From: an uncultured Bacteroidia bacterium
GTDB taxonomy: Bacteria > Bacteroidota > Bacteroidia > Bacteroidales > F082
Direction: 5' to 3'
Assembly (NCBI GenBank): GCA_902800965.1
Contig: CADCGK010000016.1
Location: 1 to 59,899 of the forward strand
DNA: 59,899 nt
The notes below the pieces were generated by a model, which saw only the letters and a list, made by a program, of their open reading frames with translations, was not told the origin of the DNA and did not search any database. Position numbers and translations under genes: made by a program. Below are positions 44,801 to 53,472 of this stretch, one piece after another (the first letter of the stretch is position 1; each line of letters opens with the position of its first letter).

Positions 44801-45928
44801 ATGAAATTTATCGTATCAAGTTTGAAACTGTTGAAGAGCCTCCAGGCCATGAGTGGTGTGATTGGCTCGAACAACACTTTGCCTATTCTGGATGACTTCC
44901 TGTTCCAACTGAGTGATTCGGGACTGAAGATCACCGTGTCGGATCTTGAGACGACCATGACGGTGAGTATGCAACCTGATATGGTTGAAGGTGCAGGAGA
45001 GGTGACCATTCCCGCCAGGATTCTGCTCGACATCATGAAGAACTTCCCGGATGTCCCGGTGACCATCAGCGTTGCGGAAGACACGCTGGCAGTGGTCTTG
45101 AGAGCTGGTGACGGTCAGTATAAGCTTTCGGGTCACAAGAGCGACGAATTCCCACAGATTCCTGTGATGGAAGATACCTCAACATGGGAGATTCCTGCCG
45201 ACGTATTGGCTAGAGGCTTTGAGAAGACCGTTTTCGCCACTGGTAATGACGAGATCCGTCCGATCATGTCTGGCGTGCTGATGGAGATGAAGGAGAATTA
45301 TCTGACCTTTGTTGCCACCGATGCCCATAAACTGGTGCGCTATCGTAGGACGGACATCCGCTCCGATGTGCAAGCCTCGTTCATCATGCCGAAAAAGCCC
45401 ATCAACCAGCTGAAGAACATCCTTGGATCGATGGCTGACGAGCCTGTGAAGATTGAATTCAACAGAACAAACGCATCGTATGAGTTTGGCGACTACAAGT
45501 TGGTGTGCCGTCTGATTGAAGGCCACTATCCGAACTATGAAGCCGTCATCCCGGCCAACAACCCCAACCAACTGACCATTGACCGTCAGCTGTTCCTGTC
45601 GGCCATCCGCCGTGTGGCTGTGTTTTCGAGCAAGGCTACCCATCAGGTGCGTTTCAAGATCACGGGTCAGGAAATCCTGTTGACAGCAGAAGACATCGAC
45701 TTCTACAACGAAGCTAAGGAACGCCTTTCGTGCAGCTATACAGGCGATGATATCGAGATCGGCTTCAACTCCCGCTTCTTCCAGGAGATGCTGAATAACC
45801 TTGACACGGAGGAAGTGAAGCTTGAGATGTCGGCACCGAACCGCGCGGGCATCCTCACACCCGTCAAGAATGAGACGGCAGGGGAGGACATCCTGATGCT
45901 ACTGATGCCAGTGATGCTGAACGCTTAA
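44801..45928 (+). CDS. dnaN: DNA polymerase III beta subunit (sliding clamp)
   Basis: Ring-shaped processivity clamp, 375 residues, standard length. N-terminus MKFIVSSLKLLKSLQAMSGVIGSNNTLPILDDFLFQ; three clamp subdomains recognised by LSGHKSDEFPQIP (about 109-121), GVLMEMKENYLTFVATDAHKLVRYR (about 157-181), and the C-terminal MLLMPVMLNA that follows the GEDI stretch. dnaA is not adjacent, unlike in many other phyla. Own promoter and a strong terminator make it a single-gene unit. Confidence 0.98.
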   Translation: MKFIVSSLKLLKSLQAMSGVIGSNNTLPILDDFLFQLSDSGLKITVSDLETTMTVSMQPDMVEGAGEVTIPARILLDIMKNFPDVPVTISVAEDTLAVVLRAGDGQYKLSGHKSDEFPQIPVMEDTSTWEIPADVLARGFEKTVFATGNDEIRPIMSGVLMEMKENYLTFVATDAHKLVRYRRTDIRSDVQASFIMPKKPINQLKNILGSMADEPVKIEFNRTNASYEFGDYKLVCRLIEGHYPNYEAVIPANNPNQLTIDRQLFLSAIRRVAVFSSKATHQVRFKITGQEILLTAEDIDFYNEAKERLSCSYTGDDIEIGFNSRFFQEMLNNLDTEEVKLEMSAPNRAGILTPVKNETAGEDILMLLMPVMLNA

Positions 45929-45964
45929 CAAAAAAAAACCTCGCCAATCGGCGAGGTTTTTTTA
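45929..45964 (+). terminator. Rho-independent terminator of dnaN
   Basis: Stem AACCTCGCC / GGCGAGGTT with a 4-base AATC loop, A-tract before and TTTTTTT after. It can also end the convergent DUF6263-like gene. Confidence 0.9.
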
Positions 45965-45980
45965 TCGGTTGTCAGAATAC

Positions 45981-46766
45981 TTATTCCATTGTTACCGTAG
46001 TGGTTCCATTGATGGTCACAGGGATGCTGAGTCCTTGCTCTGAGATGGTCGTGGAGATGTTCTGTTTGATGGAACTGCTGGTGATCAATCCCGTTTGAGG
46101 GTCGATGTTGGCTGTGCCATCGTAAGTGCCGTTGGTTTCTTCACCACCTTCAATCTTGCCTTTCACTTCGATCTCGATGTTTTTCTTGGAGATTTTGGTG
46201 ACGGTGTATGTCATGGAGGCATTGATGTCGGAGCCGCTAATCTGCTGTTTCTTGTCCGTTGTCCAAGTGCTGCCGACTTTCAATGGCTCGTTAGGCAGTT
46301 GAATAATGACACTTCCTAATTGTGACATCTCAGGCTCGTCTTCGGTTGTCGTACGGCATCCCAAGGCATTGAAGCTCATGGTGTAGGGCTTGTGCAAGGC
46401 ACTTGCCAGCTCATCAGCCTGATCGGCAAGCATTGGACTGGTTTTCTCGGGATGTTCAGAGTCGTAAGTCAGTACCATGCCCATTTGAGAGATGGTGACT
46501 TTCAAAGCGTCGTTTTGTCCTTCGATCACGATTTCCTTGTCGCTGACGTTCTTTGCAGTGAAGGAACTCTTAGTTTCCATGGATTGGGTCATGGTCATGG
46601 ATTGTCCCTGCACTTCCATGAGGTTCATCATGGTGTTCTTGATAGTGGTGGTATAAGTGACACCGACTTTGGGGTTAAGCCTGACAGTGACCTCTTTTTG
46701 AGCCTGGAGCGGCAAGGAACTCAATCCGAAGAGAATGAGTAAGAGAGAGATAATGTTTTTTTTCAT
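45981..46766 (-). CDS. DUF6263-like exported protein
   Basis: 261 residues from ATG 46766 with signal peptide MKKNIISLLLILFGLSSLPLQAQ. The rest is a beta-rich, Thr/Met-rich soluble protein with YTTTIKNTMMNLMEVQGQSMTMTQSMETKSSFTAKNV and, near the end, a KGKIEGGEETNGTYDGTANIDPQTGLI stretch, a combination seen in the DUF6263 family of Bacteroidota. Probably periplasmic; function unknown. The upstream frame extension (24 residues) lies before the signal peptide and is not translated in my view. It is separated from pckA by a long inverted repeat. Confidence 0.8.
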   Translation of the reverse strand: MKKNIISLLLILFGLSSLPLQAQKEVTVRLNPKVGVTYTTTIKNTMMNLMEVQGQSMTMTQSMETKSSFTAKNVSDKEIVIEGQNDALKVTISQMGMVLTYDSEHPEKTSPMLADQADELASALHKPYTMSFNALGCRTTTEDEPEMSQLGSVIIQLPNEPLKVGSTWTTDKKQQISGSDINASMTYTVTKISKKNIEIEVKGKIEGGEETNGTYDGTANIDPQTGLITSSSIKQNISTTISEQGLSIPVTINGTTTVTME

Positions 46767-46802
46767 GGTCTGTTTTATTGATAAAATAAGCGTTATGTTG
46801 TT

Positions 46803-46886
46803 CGTCATTGCGAGGAGGAACGACGAAGCAATCCACATAGCGTTTTTTAGGGTTTTGTGGATTGCTTCGCTCTGCTCGCAATGACG
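46803..46886. repeat. GTCATTGCGAG inverted repeat
   Basis: An 84-base imperfect inverted repeat: left arm CGTCATTGCGAG...GAAGCAATCCAC, right arm GTGGATTGCTTC...CTCGCAATGACG, with an about 22-base T-rich loop. It lies between pckA (upstream) and the DUF6263-like gene on the minus strand. The outer arms are the widespread dispersed GTCATTGCGAG element; one arm also occurs inside the DoxX gene. Confidence 0.9.
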
Positions 46887-46895
46887 CGATGCGCG

Positions 46896-48527
46896 TTAAA
46901 GTTTCGGTCCAGCAGCAACAAGTGCTTTGCCGGCCTCGTTGGTGGTGAACTTCTCGAAGTTCTTGATGAAACGTGAGGAGAGGTCTTTGGCTTTTTCTTC
47001 CCAGACGTTCTTGTCGGCGTAGGTATCGCGTGGGTCGAGGATGTTCGGATCGACACCCGGCAAGGCGGTCGGCACTTCGAAGTTGAAGTACGGGATCATC
47101 TTGGTCGGGGCCTTCTCGATGCTGCCATCGAGGATGGCGTCGATGATGCCACGAGTGTCGCGGATGCTGATACGTTTGCCTGTGCCGTTCCAGCCAGTGT
47201 TCACCAGATAAGCCTTGGCGCCGCTTTGTTCCATGCGTTTCACCAGCTCTTCAGCGTATTTGGTCGGGTGCAGCTCAAGGAAGGCTTGGCCGAAGCAGGC
47301 ACTGAAGGTTGGTGTGGGTTCGGTGATGCCGCGTTCGGTGCCAGCCAACTTGGCGGTGAAGCCGCTCAGGAAGTAATATTTGCACTGTTCGGGTGTCAGG
47401 ATGCTGACAGGAGGAAGCACGCCGAAGGCGTCGGCGCTAAGGAAGATGACATTCTTGGCGGCGGGACCAGCTGAGATGGGACGCACGTTCTTGACGATCT
47501 TCTCGATGTGTTCGATAGGATAGCTGACACGGGTGTTCTCGGTCACGCTCTTGTCTTTGAAGTCAATCTTGCCTTTGGCATCGACGGTGACGTTTTCCAA
47601 CAGGGCGTTGCGCTTGATGGCGTTGTAGATGTCGGGCTCGCTTTCCTTGTCAAGGTTGATGACCTTGGCATAGCAGCCGCCTTCGAAGTTGAAGACGCCT
47701 TCATCGTCCCAGCCATGCTCGTCGTCGCCGATGAGCAGACGCTTCGGGTCGGTGGAGAGGGTGGTCTTACCCGTGCCGCTCAAGCCGAAGAAGATGGCGG
47801 TGTTTTCGCCCTTCATGTCGGTGTTGGCGGAGCAGTGCATGGCGGCGATGCCTTGCAGCGGCAGATAGTAGTTCATCATCGAGAACATGCCTTTCTTCAT
47901 CTCACCACCGTACCAGGTGTTCAGAATCACTTGTTCGCGGCTTGTGACGTTAAAGGCCACACAGGTGTCGCTGTTGAGGCCGAGTTCCTTGTAGTTATCG
48001 ACCTTGGCTTTCGAAGCGGTATAAACGGTAAAGCTGGGTTTGAAGTCGGCAAGTTCTTCAGCTGTGGGCTTGATGAACATGTTGAGCACGAAATGGGCCT
48101 GCCATGCCACTTCCATGATGAAGCGGACGGCCATGCGAGTATCTTTGTTGGCACCGCAGAAAGCATCGACGACATAAAGGTTCTTGCCGCTAAGTTGCTT
48201 CTTGGCGAGGCCTTTCACCTGTGCCCAAACCTCTTCGCTCATTGGATGGTTGTCGTTCTTGTAGCCATCGGTGGTCCACCACACGGTGTCCTTCGACTTG
48301 GCATCCATGACGATGTATTTGTCCTTGGGCGAACGGCCGGTGTAGATGCCGGTCATCACGTTGACGGCGTCGAGTTCAGTCAAAACGCCCTTGTCGTAGC
48401 CGGTGAGCTCGGGATACATCTCGTCCTTGAAGAGCTGCTCGTAGCTTGGGTTATAATAAATGTCCTTCACATCGGTAATACCATAGGATACCAATGCGTC
48501 TTTGATTTCTTGGATGTTTTTAGCCAT
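46896..48527 (-). CDS. pckA: ATP-dependent phosphoenolpyruvate carboxykinase
   Basis: Interconverts oxaloacetate and PEP with ATP; in Bacteroidota often runs in the CO2-fixing direction for succinate formation. 543 residues, normal length. Seen: [14 protein letters not shown] (about 57-70), the kinase-like P-loop [14 protein letters not shown] (about 248-261), the metal site [24 protein letters not shown] with the DEHGW motif, and [11 protein letters not shown]. Own promoter (48554-48561). The 3' end reaches within 10 bases of the inverted repeat at 46803-46886, which may form a terminator. Confidence 0.97.
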   Translation of the reverse strand: MAKNIQEIKDALVSYGITDVKDIYYNPSYEQLFKDEMYPELTGYDKGVLTELDAVNVMTGIYTGRSPKDKYIVMDAKSKDTVWWTTDGYKNDNHPMSEEVWAQVKGLAKKQLSGKNLYVVDAFCGANKDTRMAVRFIMEVAWQAHFVLNMFIKPTAEELADFKPSFTVYTASKAKVDNYKELGLNSDTCVAFNVTSREQVILNTWYGGEMKKGMFSMMNYYLPLQGIAAMHCSANTDMKGENTAIFFGLSGTGKTTLSTDPKRLLIGDDEHGWDDEGVFNFEGGCYAKVINLDKESEPDIYNAIKRNALLENVTVDAKGKIDFKDKSVTENTRVSYPIEHIEKIVKNVRPISAGPAAKNVIFLSADAFGVLPPVSILTPEQCKYYFLSGFTAKLAGTERGITEPTPTFSACFGQAFLELHPTKYAEELVKRMEQSGAKAYLVNTGWNGTGKRISIRDTRGIIDAILDGSIEKAPTKMIPYFNFEVPTALPGVDPNILDPRDTYADKNVWEEKAKDLSSRFIKNFEKFTTNEAGKALVAAGPKL

Positions 48528-48553
48528 AGTTGTTTGTTTGGATTAAAGATGTG

Positions 48554-48582
48554 CAAAGGTAGCGAAATAATCCGTATATTTG
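48554..48582. promoter_or_regulatory. Divergent pckA and T9SS-adhesin promoters
   Basis: Minus strand TACCTTTG at 48561-48554 (pckA) and plus strand TATATTTG at 48575-48582 (adhesin-like gene), 13 bases apart. Their RNA polymerase footprints must overlap, so expression of a central metabolic gene and a surface protein may be mutually limited. Confidence 0.6.
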
Positions 48583-48624
48583 CCGCCTAATTATTCAATT
48601 TTATTAACACCCCCCAAAAAACAC

Positions 48625-51600
48625 ATGAAAAAATTGATTCTGCCACTGATGATGGCGTTAATTATCATGCTTCCAATGGAAGCAAAATCCCAATCGGGAG
48701 TCGAGAACTATGTTTCTGCCTCGGGCTGCGTTATATATCATGCACCGGTCTATTATACCGGTAATGATGGATACGCTTTTGATTTTGAAGCAGATTACGA
48801 TGCGGAGCATTTGTTGAATTGTACTGTCATGGATGCAGACGGTGATGGCCACAATTGGAGGCTTTCGCCTGTCGGTGAAGGCTTTGGACACAATGGCTCC
48901 AACGGCGTGCTGATGTCATATTCCTATAACAATGCAACGCAGACAGCGCTGTCGCCGAACAATTACTTGGTGCTGCCTCAGATTGCCATAACGTCTAGCA
49001 ACAAGGTGCTTACGTTTTTCGCTTGTGCCTTGGATGAGGCTAATCCGTCCGACCATTTTGGAGTGGCGGTTTCAACTTCCTCAAACGACAACCCTTCTGC
49101 TTTTACTATGATGCAGGATTGGACGATGACACCTGGTTCATGGCATCAATACACAGTGAATTTGAACAGCTATGTCGGACAGAGTGTTTACATCGCAATC
49201 CGCCATTTCAATAGTGCCGATAACTTCTGCCTTTGTGTTGACGATATTGTACTCAATGCTGGGAATCTTGATCCATTGACTGCCTGTAACATTACATCGG
49301 ATGGCTCGGTTGAGTCGGTTGAACCAATGGGAAGATATCATTTCCTCAATACAGATGGTTTTGCATCAGGTTCTAACCATAGCACGACGGTGCAGGCTAC
49401 TTATCAATCCGGTGCTTCCATGCAGTCGCAGTACTCGTGGACTTTCCGTAGTGGTGATGAATTTCTTGGATCTCCAACTGGTCTCCAAGCGCAAAGTGAC
49501 GGCAATCAGGTAAATCTTTCCTGGACGCTTCCAGAGATGACCGGGCCGGGTAGTGTGGGCGATCTGTATTATGACTTCTCAGACAGTACTTTTTCGAATC
49601 TCACATTGATTGATGCCAACAACGACGGTCTCAATTGGGTGGTATATCCCTATTATGGCAATGGTGGTGGAATGTGCATCAAGTCGAATTCGTGGCAAGG
49701 CGATCAAATCAATGTTGACAACTTCCTCGTGACTCCCAAAGTGACGGCCACTGCTGAGAGCAGCATCACTTTCATGGCTCGTGACAGCGATATGCCAGGT
49801 CTTGCTCCTGATCCCGAGCATTTCGGCATTGCCGTTTCCACTGCTGGCAATACCAATGCTTCTGATTTTGCGATGGTTCAGGAATGGAACAGTACAGGTA
49901 CCTACACCCAATACACAGCAGATCTTTCAGCATACGCCGGTCAGGAGATTTATGTCGCTCTTCGTCATTTCAATACTACTGGATCGACATATTATCTGAT
50001 TGTGGACGACATCCATCTGACTGGGATTGAAGGCGATGTGCCGCAGAATGCCATAGGCGTCAATATCTATAGCAACGATGAACTTGTCGCGATGCTCAAT
50101 CATGGTGAGACTTCATTTACCCATGGGGTGAACCGTTACAATTCAGAGTACTGCATTCGTGTCATTCAAAACGGCAACATGGAGACGGGCAACTATTACG
50201 CCCTTGCAGCTCCCCAATGTGCTACGGTCGATCTCACCTGTGTTGCTCCCAAGAACCTTTCGGGACAGGTTAACAATGGTGTGGTTTCACTTTCTTGGGA
50301 AAGAGAACTCTATACTGGCTTTGAGGAAGATCCTCAAGGTTGGACTTTCCTTGATGGTGATGGTGACGGACAAGTGTTTGGTATCTATAATGGAGGTGGC
50401 ATGAACTCGGATGGTAGCGTAAATACCACCAATACCAATCCCAGCTTGAGTTCTTTCTCCTACCTGAACGGATTGGGAGCGCTTACTCCCGATAACTATG
50501 CCTTCATGCCTATGGTGAGGATCCTTGAAGGTGCTCATATATCGTTCTATGCTGCAGGCTATGATCCTTCGTATCCGTCGGAGCATTTCGGTGTTGTCGT
50601 GGCGAATGGCGATGGCACCAACATTACCACCATTGCTGAATGGAATTCTTCCAACCCGTATTCCCTCTATACAGTCGATCTCTCGAACTATGCTGGACAG
50701 GATATGTTTGTCGGGTTCCGCCATTTTACGACTACTTCCAATTATGCGCTTGTCATTGACAACATTACCCTTACCAATGCTGTTTGGGCTGGTACCTCAA
50801 GCTATACGAGCCAGTATAATATCTACAGCTCTCCAGATAATACCAACTACTCGCTGATTGGCTCTGTTGATGGCGACCATACCAGCTTCCAAATGGGCAC
50901 CAAGTCAGTGAGCGCTTACTATCGGGTGACTGCTCTGAATACGATTGCAGGTGGTGAGACCTGTGAGTCTGACCCGGCCATGTCGGTGGATGGCATCCAT
51001 AATTATGTGCAGCTGACCGTTGAAGGCGACTATGCCATCACGGCTTCGGCAAATCCCGTCCAAGGCGGTGAGATTCAGGGTGCCGGTTTCTATGAATCTG
51101 GTGAGACCTGCAACCTTTTAGCCACTGCCAATCCTGGCTATGAATTTGAGAGCTGGACTAGGAATGGGGATGTGGTCTCTACCAACCCGAGCTATTCGTT
51201 TACAGTTACGGGGAATGCCTCATTTGTTGCCAATTTCTCGCATCAGGCGGTCACAACATACATCATCACGGTTTCAGCCGATCCTATTGAAGGTGGCGTC
51301 GTCTCAGGTGGTAACACCTATGCCGAAGGTGCCGTCTGTAGGTTGGAAGCTATGGCCAATCCTGATTATCGATTTGTGAATTGGACGAAGAACGGACAGG
51401 TAGTTTCAACTTCTGCCATTTTTAGTTTCAATGTGGTTGAGGATGCTGCTTACGTAGCACATTTCCAGAACACCGTGGGAGTAGACGACCAGCAAATGAG
51501 CAAGGTTACCGTGTTCCCGAATCCTGCCAACGACAAGTTGACAGTTGAAGCCGGCAAGGTTATCAAGCAATGTGATGTGTATTCTGTGACGGGAGCTTTA

Positions 51601-51726
51601 GTTGTATCCCAGCAAGGCGACCGTGATAAGATGGAAATCAACGTCAGCATGCTGCCTGCGGGTTTCTATATGATCCGCATGTCGTTCGATGACGCTATTG
51701 AGACCCATAGCTTCATCAAGAAATAA
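48625..51726 (+). CDS. T9SS-secreted surface protein with cleaved-adhesin/choice-of-anchor J repeats
   Basis: 1033 residues from ATG 48625 (an upstream in-frame TTG at 48580 overlaps the -7 box). Signal peptide MKKLILPLMMALIIMLPMEAKSQ. Three adhesin units with the core FD/FE...DGDG.NW, PNNYLVLP, DHFGVAVS and AIRHFNS...CVDDI: about 45-210, 310-470, 560-725. Then two InlB-type repeats (ADPIEGGVVSGGNTYAEGAVC, about 815-955), and a C-terminal type A sorting domain from about 965 (VTVFPNPANDKLTVEAG ... MLPAGFYMIRMSF) that marks export by T9SS. Closest concept: the hemagglutinin/adhesin part of gingipains. Likely adhesion to host or fibre; the ligand is unknown. Confidence 0.88.
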   Translation: MKKLILPLMMALIIMLPMEAKSQSGVENYVSASGCVIYHAPVYYTGNDGYAFDFEADYDAEHLLNCTVMDADGDGHNWRLSPVGEGFGHNGSNGVLMSYSYNNATQTALSPNNYLVLPQIAITSSNKVLTFFACALDEANPSDHFGVAVSTSSNDNPSAFTMMQDWTMTPGSWHQYTVNLNSYVGQSVYIAIRHFNSADNFCLCVDDIVLNAGNLDPLTACNITSDGSVESVEPMGRYHFLNTDGFASGSNHSTTVQATYQSGASMQSQYSWTFRSGDEFLGSPTGLQAQSDGNQVNLSWTLPEMTGPGSVGDLYYDFSDSTFSNLTLIDANNDGLNWVVYPYYGNGGGMCIKSNSWQGDQINVDNFLVTPKVTATAESSITFMARDSDMPGLAPDPEHFGIAVSTAGNTNASDFAMVQEWNSTGTYTQYTADLSAYAGQEIYVALRHFNTTGSTYYLIVDDIHLTGIEGDVPQNAIGVNIYSNDELVAMLNHGETSFTHGVNRYNSEYCIRVIQNGNMETGNYYALAAPQCATVDLTCVAPKNLSGQVNNGVVSLSWERELYTGFEEDPQGWTFLDGDGDGQVFGIYNGGGMNSDGSVNTTNTNPSLSSFSYLNGLGALTPDNYAFMPMVRILEGAHISFYAAGYDPSYPSEHFGVVVANGDGTNITTIAEWNSSNPYSLYTVDLSNYAGQDMFVGFRHFTTTSNYALVIDNITLTNAVWAGTSSYTSQYNIYSSPDNTNYSLIGSVDGDHTSFQMGTKSVSAYYRVTALNTIAGGETCESDPAMSVDGIHNYVQLTVEGDYAITASANPVQGGEIQGAGFYESGETCNLLATANPGYEFESWTRNGDVVSTNPSYSFTVTGNASFVANFSHQAVTTYIITVSADPIEGGVVSGGNTYAEGAVCRLEAMANPDYRFVNWTKNGQVVSTSAIFSFNVVEDAAYVAHFQNTVGVDDQQMSKVTVFPNPANDKLTVEAGKVIKQCDVYSVTGALVVSQQGDRDKMEINVSMLPAGFYMIRMSFDDAIETHSFIKK

Positions 51727-51750
51727 TGATACTTTAGTCGGGTATTCCAA

Positions 51751-51783
51751 ATAAAGGGCGGTCGATAGTCGGCTGCCCTTTAT
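51751..51783. terminator. Bidirectional hairpin after the T9SS adhesin gene
   Basis: Arms ATAAAGGGC and GCCCTTTAT with a 15-base loop between convergent genes; the stop codon of the minus-strand gene lies within the right arm. Confidence 0.7.
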
Positions 51784-52151
51784 TGTTTGATTCTGAAATA
51801 TCGTTTCCTTATCACCCATTCATAGATCAACCATACGGCGAAATAACCGTTAGTGACAATATTATAAATCATATTGATGTTGTCAGGGAGCTTTAGAAAC
51901 AGTTTTACGATGACCAATACAAGGTCGATGGTGAAAAGAATGTCCCAGAACTTCTCGCGGTCGCTGAAAGTGACGGTGTTTTGGCCTCCTTTGATGTAGA
52001 TTTCCCGTTCAGCGAAGAGAAAGGGAATCATACTTTGGATTTTCAGCCGATACCTTCCTTCAGGGATATCCTTTACTAGGATCTCCTTGCGTTGCATGAT
52101 GCCGAGCAGTTTTCCGTTGAAATAAATCTTGTGGGGGAGCGTCATCCCCAA
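51780..52151 (-). CDS. Uncharacterised membrane protein, possibly 5'-shortened
   Basis: 123 residues with an amphipathic N-terminal part (PHKIYFNGKLLGIMQRKEILVKDIPEGRYRLKIQSM) and two hydrophobic segments toward the C-terminus (FWDILFTIDLVLVIVKLFL; NGYFAVWLIYEWVI), then a basic tail. No family recognised; the first part resembles PEGA-like beta-strand repeats that attach to membranes. Translation probably begins at TTG 52151 or ATG 52145. The frame stays open up to 52178, directly after the msrA stop (CTG ACT CTC ATC...), and its sequence there (TLIDKTSKLG) looks coding, so the gene may have lost its own start or use a rare one. See findings. Confidence 0.6.
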   Translation of the reverse strand: MGMTLPHKIYFNGKLLGIMQRKEILVKDIPEGRYRLKIQSMIPFLFAEREIYIKGGQNTVTFSDREKFWDILFTIDLVLVIVKLFLKLPDNINMIYNIVTNGYFAVWLIYEWVIRKRYFRIKQ

Positions 52152-52178
52152 CTTCGAGGTTTTATCGATGAGAGTCAG

Positions 52179-52670
52179 TCACCCATGGCCTTTGAAAATG
52201 GGTCTATAGACGTGGCATTCGGGCGTTTCCTGACGTTGATCGAGGTAGTCTTGATGATAGTCCTCGGCGGTGTAAAACGTCTCTGTAGGACGAATCTGCG
52301 TTGCGACTTTGTATCCCATCCGCGTAAGCTCGTCGATGACTTTGAGGGCGATGTATTGTTCTTGTTGGTTGGCGACCCAGATGGCGGAAAGGTATTGTGA
52401 TCCTATGTCAACGCCTTGGCCATCGGTTTGCTCAAAGTCGTGGATCTCGAAGAAGTAGCGTACCAGGGCTTCGTATGGAATGACTTGAGGTTCATAGTCC
52501 ACCTCGATGGTCTCTAAATGACCTGTGGTACCTGTCTTTACTTGTTTATAACTGGGATTGTCGAGCGAGCCACCCATGAATCCTACAGTGGTGTGCACGA
52601 CGCCTTTGAGGCGCTTAAAGTAGTATTCGACGCCCCAGAAGCAGCCGGCTGAAAAGTGTGCTGTTGCCAT
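52179..52670 (-). CDS. msrA: Peptide-methionine (S)-S-oxide reductase
   Basis: Repairs S-epimer methionine sulfoxide in proteins; 163 residues. Catalytic motif GCFWG at 9-13 (Cys10), GFMGGSLDNPSYKQVKTGTTGH (about 30-51), and the conserved ETIEVDYEP and FEIHDFEQTDGQGVDIGSQYLSAIW segment. Ends at GHG-stop immediately followed, in the same frame, by the coding-looking start of the downstream membrane-protein gene. It lacks a fused MsrB. Probably co-transcribed with the YugP-type peptidase upstream. Confidence 0.95.
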   Translation of the reverse strand: MATAHFSAGCFWGVEYYFKRLKGVVHTTVGFMGGSLDNPSYKQVKTGTTGHLETIEVDYEPQVIPYEALVRYFFEIHDFEQTDGQGVDIGSQYLSAIWVANQQEQYIALKVIDELTRMGYKVATQIRPTETFYTAEDYHQDYLDQRQETPECHVYRPIFKGHG

Positions 52671-52692
52671 TACGATTGTTTGTTATTGCAGG

Positions 52693-53376
52693 TTATCTTC
52701 GGCTGGTTCCCAGACTGATGTAGTAAATCAGTGTGGCAAGTGATGAGAGGGCAGAGACCACGTACGTGCTGGCAGCCCAACCGAGGGCTTCTTTTGCTTG
52801 TGCGAGCTCGGCATCGCTGAGCGAGTTTGACGACTTAAGCCAAGCCAAAGCACGGCTTGAAGCATTGAACTCCACTGGTAAGGTTACCAAGCTGAAGAGC
52901 AGTACCATGCCGAACATGGCGATGCCGATCCAGAACAGGGCAGGGAAGATGTTGATAATTAGGATGCCGATGATGATGACGATCATGGACAGCTTTGATG
53001 AGATGTTGACAGCAGGTACAAGGGCAGAGCGTAGCTTCAGAGGACCATAGCCCACTTTGTGTTGTACAGCATGTCCGCATTCGTGTGCAGCGACTGCTGC
53101 AGCTGCCACGCTATTGGTGCGGAATACATCCTGACTGAGGTTCACCGTCTTGTTCGTGGGGTTGTAGTGGTCGGTCAGCGTCCCGTTGACGCTCGTGACT
53201 TGAACGTCGAAGATGCCGTTGTCGTTAAGCATTTTCTGCGCAATTTGCGCTCCTGTCAAACCGCCAGGCGAAAGCACCTTCGAGTATTTTGCAAACACTG
53301 ATTTCAGTTTCCATTGGACGATCATCCCGACCACTCCAATGATGATCACAAGGATCCAGCCTCCTATTGATGTCAT
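52693..53376 (-). CDS. YugP-family zinc metallopeptidase
   Basis: 227 residues from ATG 53376. N-terminal transmembrane segment (IGGWILVIIIGVVGMIV), zinc motif HECGH at 98-102 within AAVAAHECGHAVQHKVGY, GPLKLRSALVPAVNISS, then further hydrophobic segments (about 121-160) and a short C-terminal tail. This is the neutral zinc metallopeptidase family PF04298, membrane-bound, of unknown substrate. The -7 box at 53391-53398 on the minus strand gives a 15-base leader and excludes the longer frame. Confidence 0.9.
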   Translation of the reverse strand: MTSIGGWILVIIIGVVGMIVQWKLKSVFAKYSKVLSPGGLTGAQIAQKMLNDNGIFDVQVTSVNGTLTDHYNPTNKTVNLSQDVFRTNSVAAAAVAAHECGHAVQHKVGYGPLKLRSALVPAVNISSKLSMIVIIIGILIINIFPALFWIGIAMFGMVLLFSLVTLPVEFNASSRALAWLKSSNSLSDAELAQAKEALGWAASTYVVSALSSLATLIYYISLGTSRR

Positions 53377-53390
53377 AGTCTCTTTTTTTG

Positions 53391-53398
53391 CAAATATA
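53391..53398 (-). promoter_or_regulatory. -7 promoter box of the zinc peptidase-msrA unit
   Basis: Minus strand TATATTTG directly upstream of the predicted ATG 53376; an AT-rich tract follows on the upstream side and a terminator of the preceding gene lies 13 bases away. Confidence 0.6.
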
Positions 53399-53410
53399 GT
53401 ATTTTTTCGA

Positions 53411-53447
53411 TAAAAAAGTGGGGCTGCCACCAAAGTGACAGCCCCAC
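53411..53447 (-). terminator. Rho-independent terminator of ppdK
   Basis: On the minus strand: stem GTGGGGCTG / CAGCCCCAC, 12-base loop, then TTTTTT. It separates the pyruvate phosphate dikinase gene from the zinc peptidase unit. Confidence 0.9.
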
Positions 53448-53472
53448 AGGTTGAAATTCGACTGCTGTCGTC

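Noticed and set aside
46803..46886. Insertion sequence or attachment site
   Set aside because: It is an inverted repeat of a dispersed type without transposase, target duplication or integrase gene nearby.
47508..48590. 360-codon open frame antisense to pckA
   Set aside because: Overlaps the intact PEP carboxykinase and its promoter; composition is typical of the complement of a highly biased gene.
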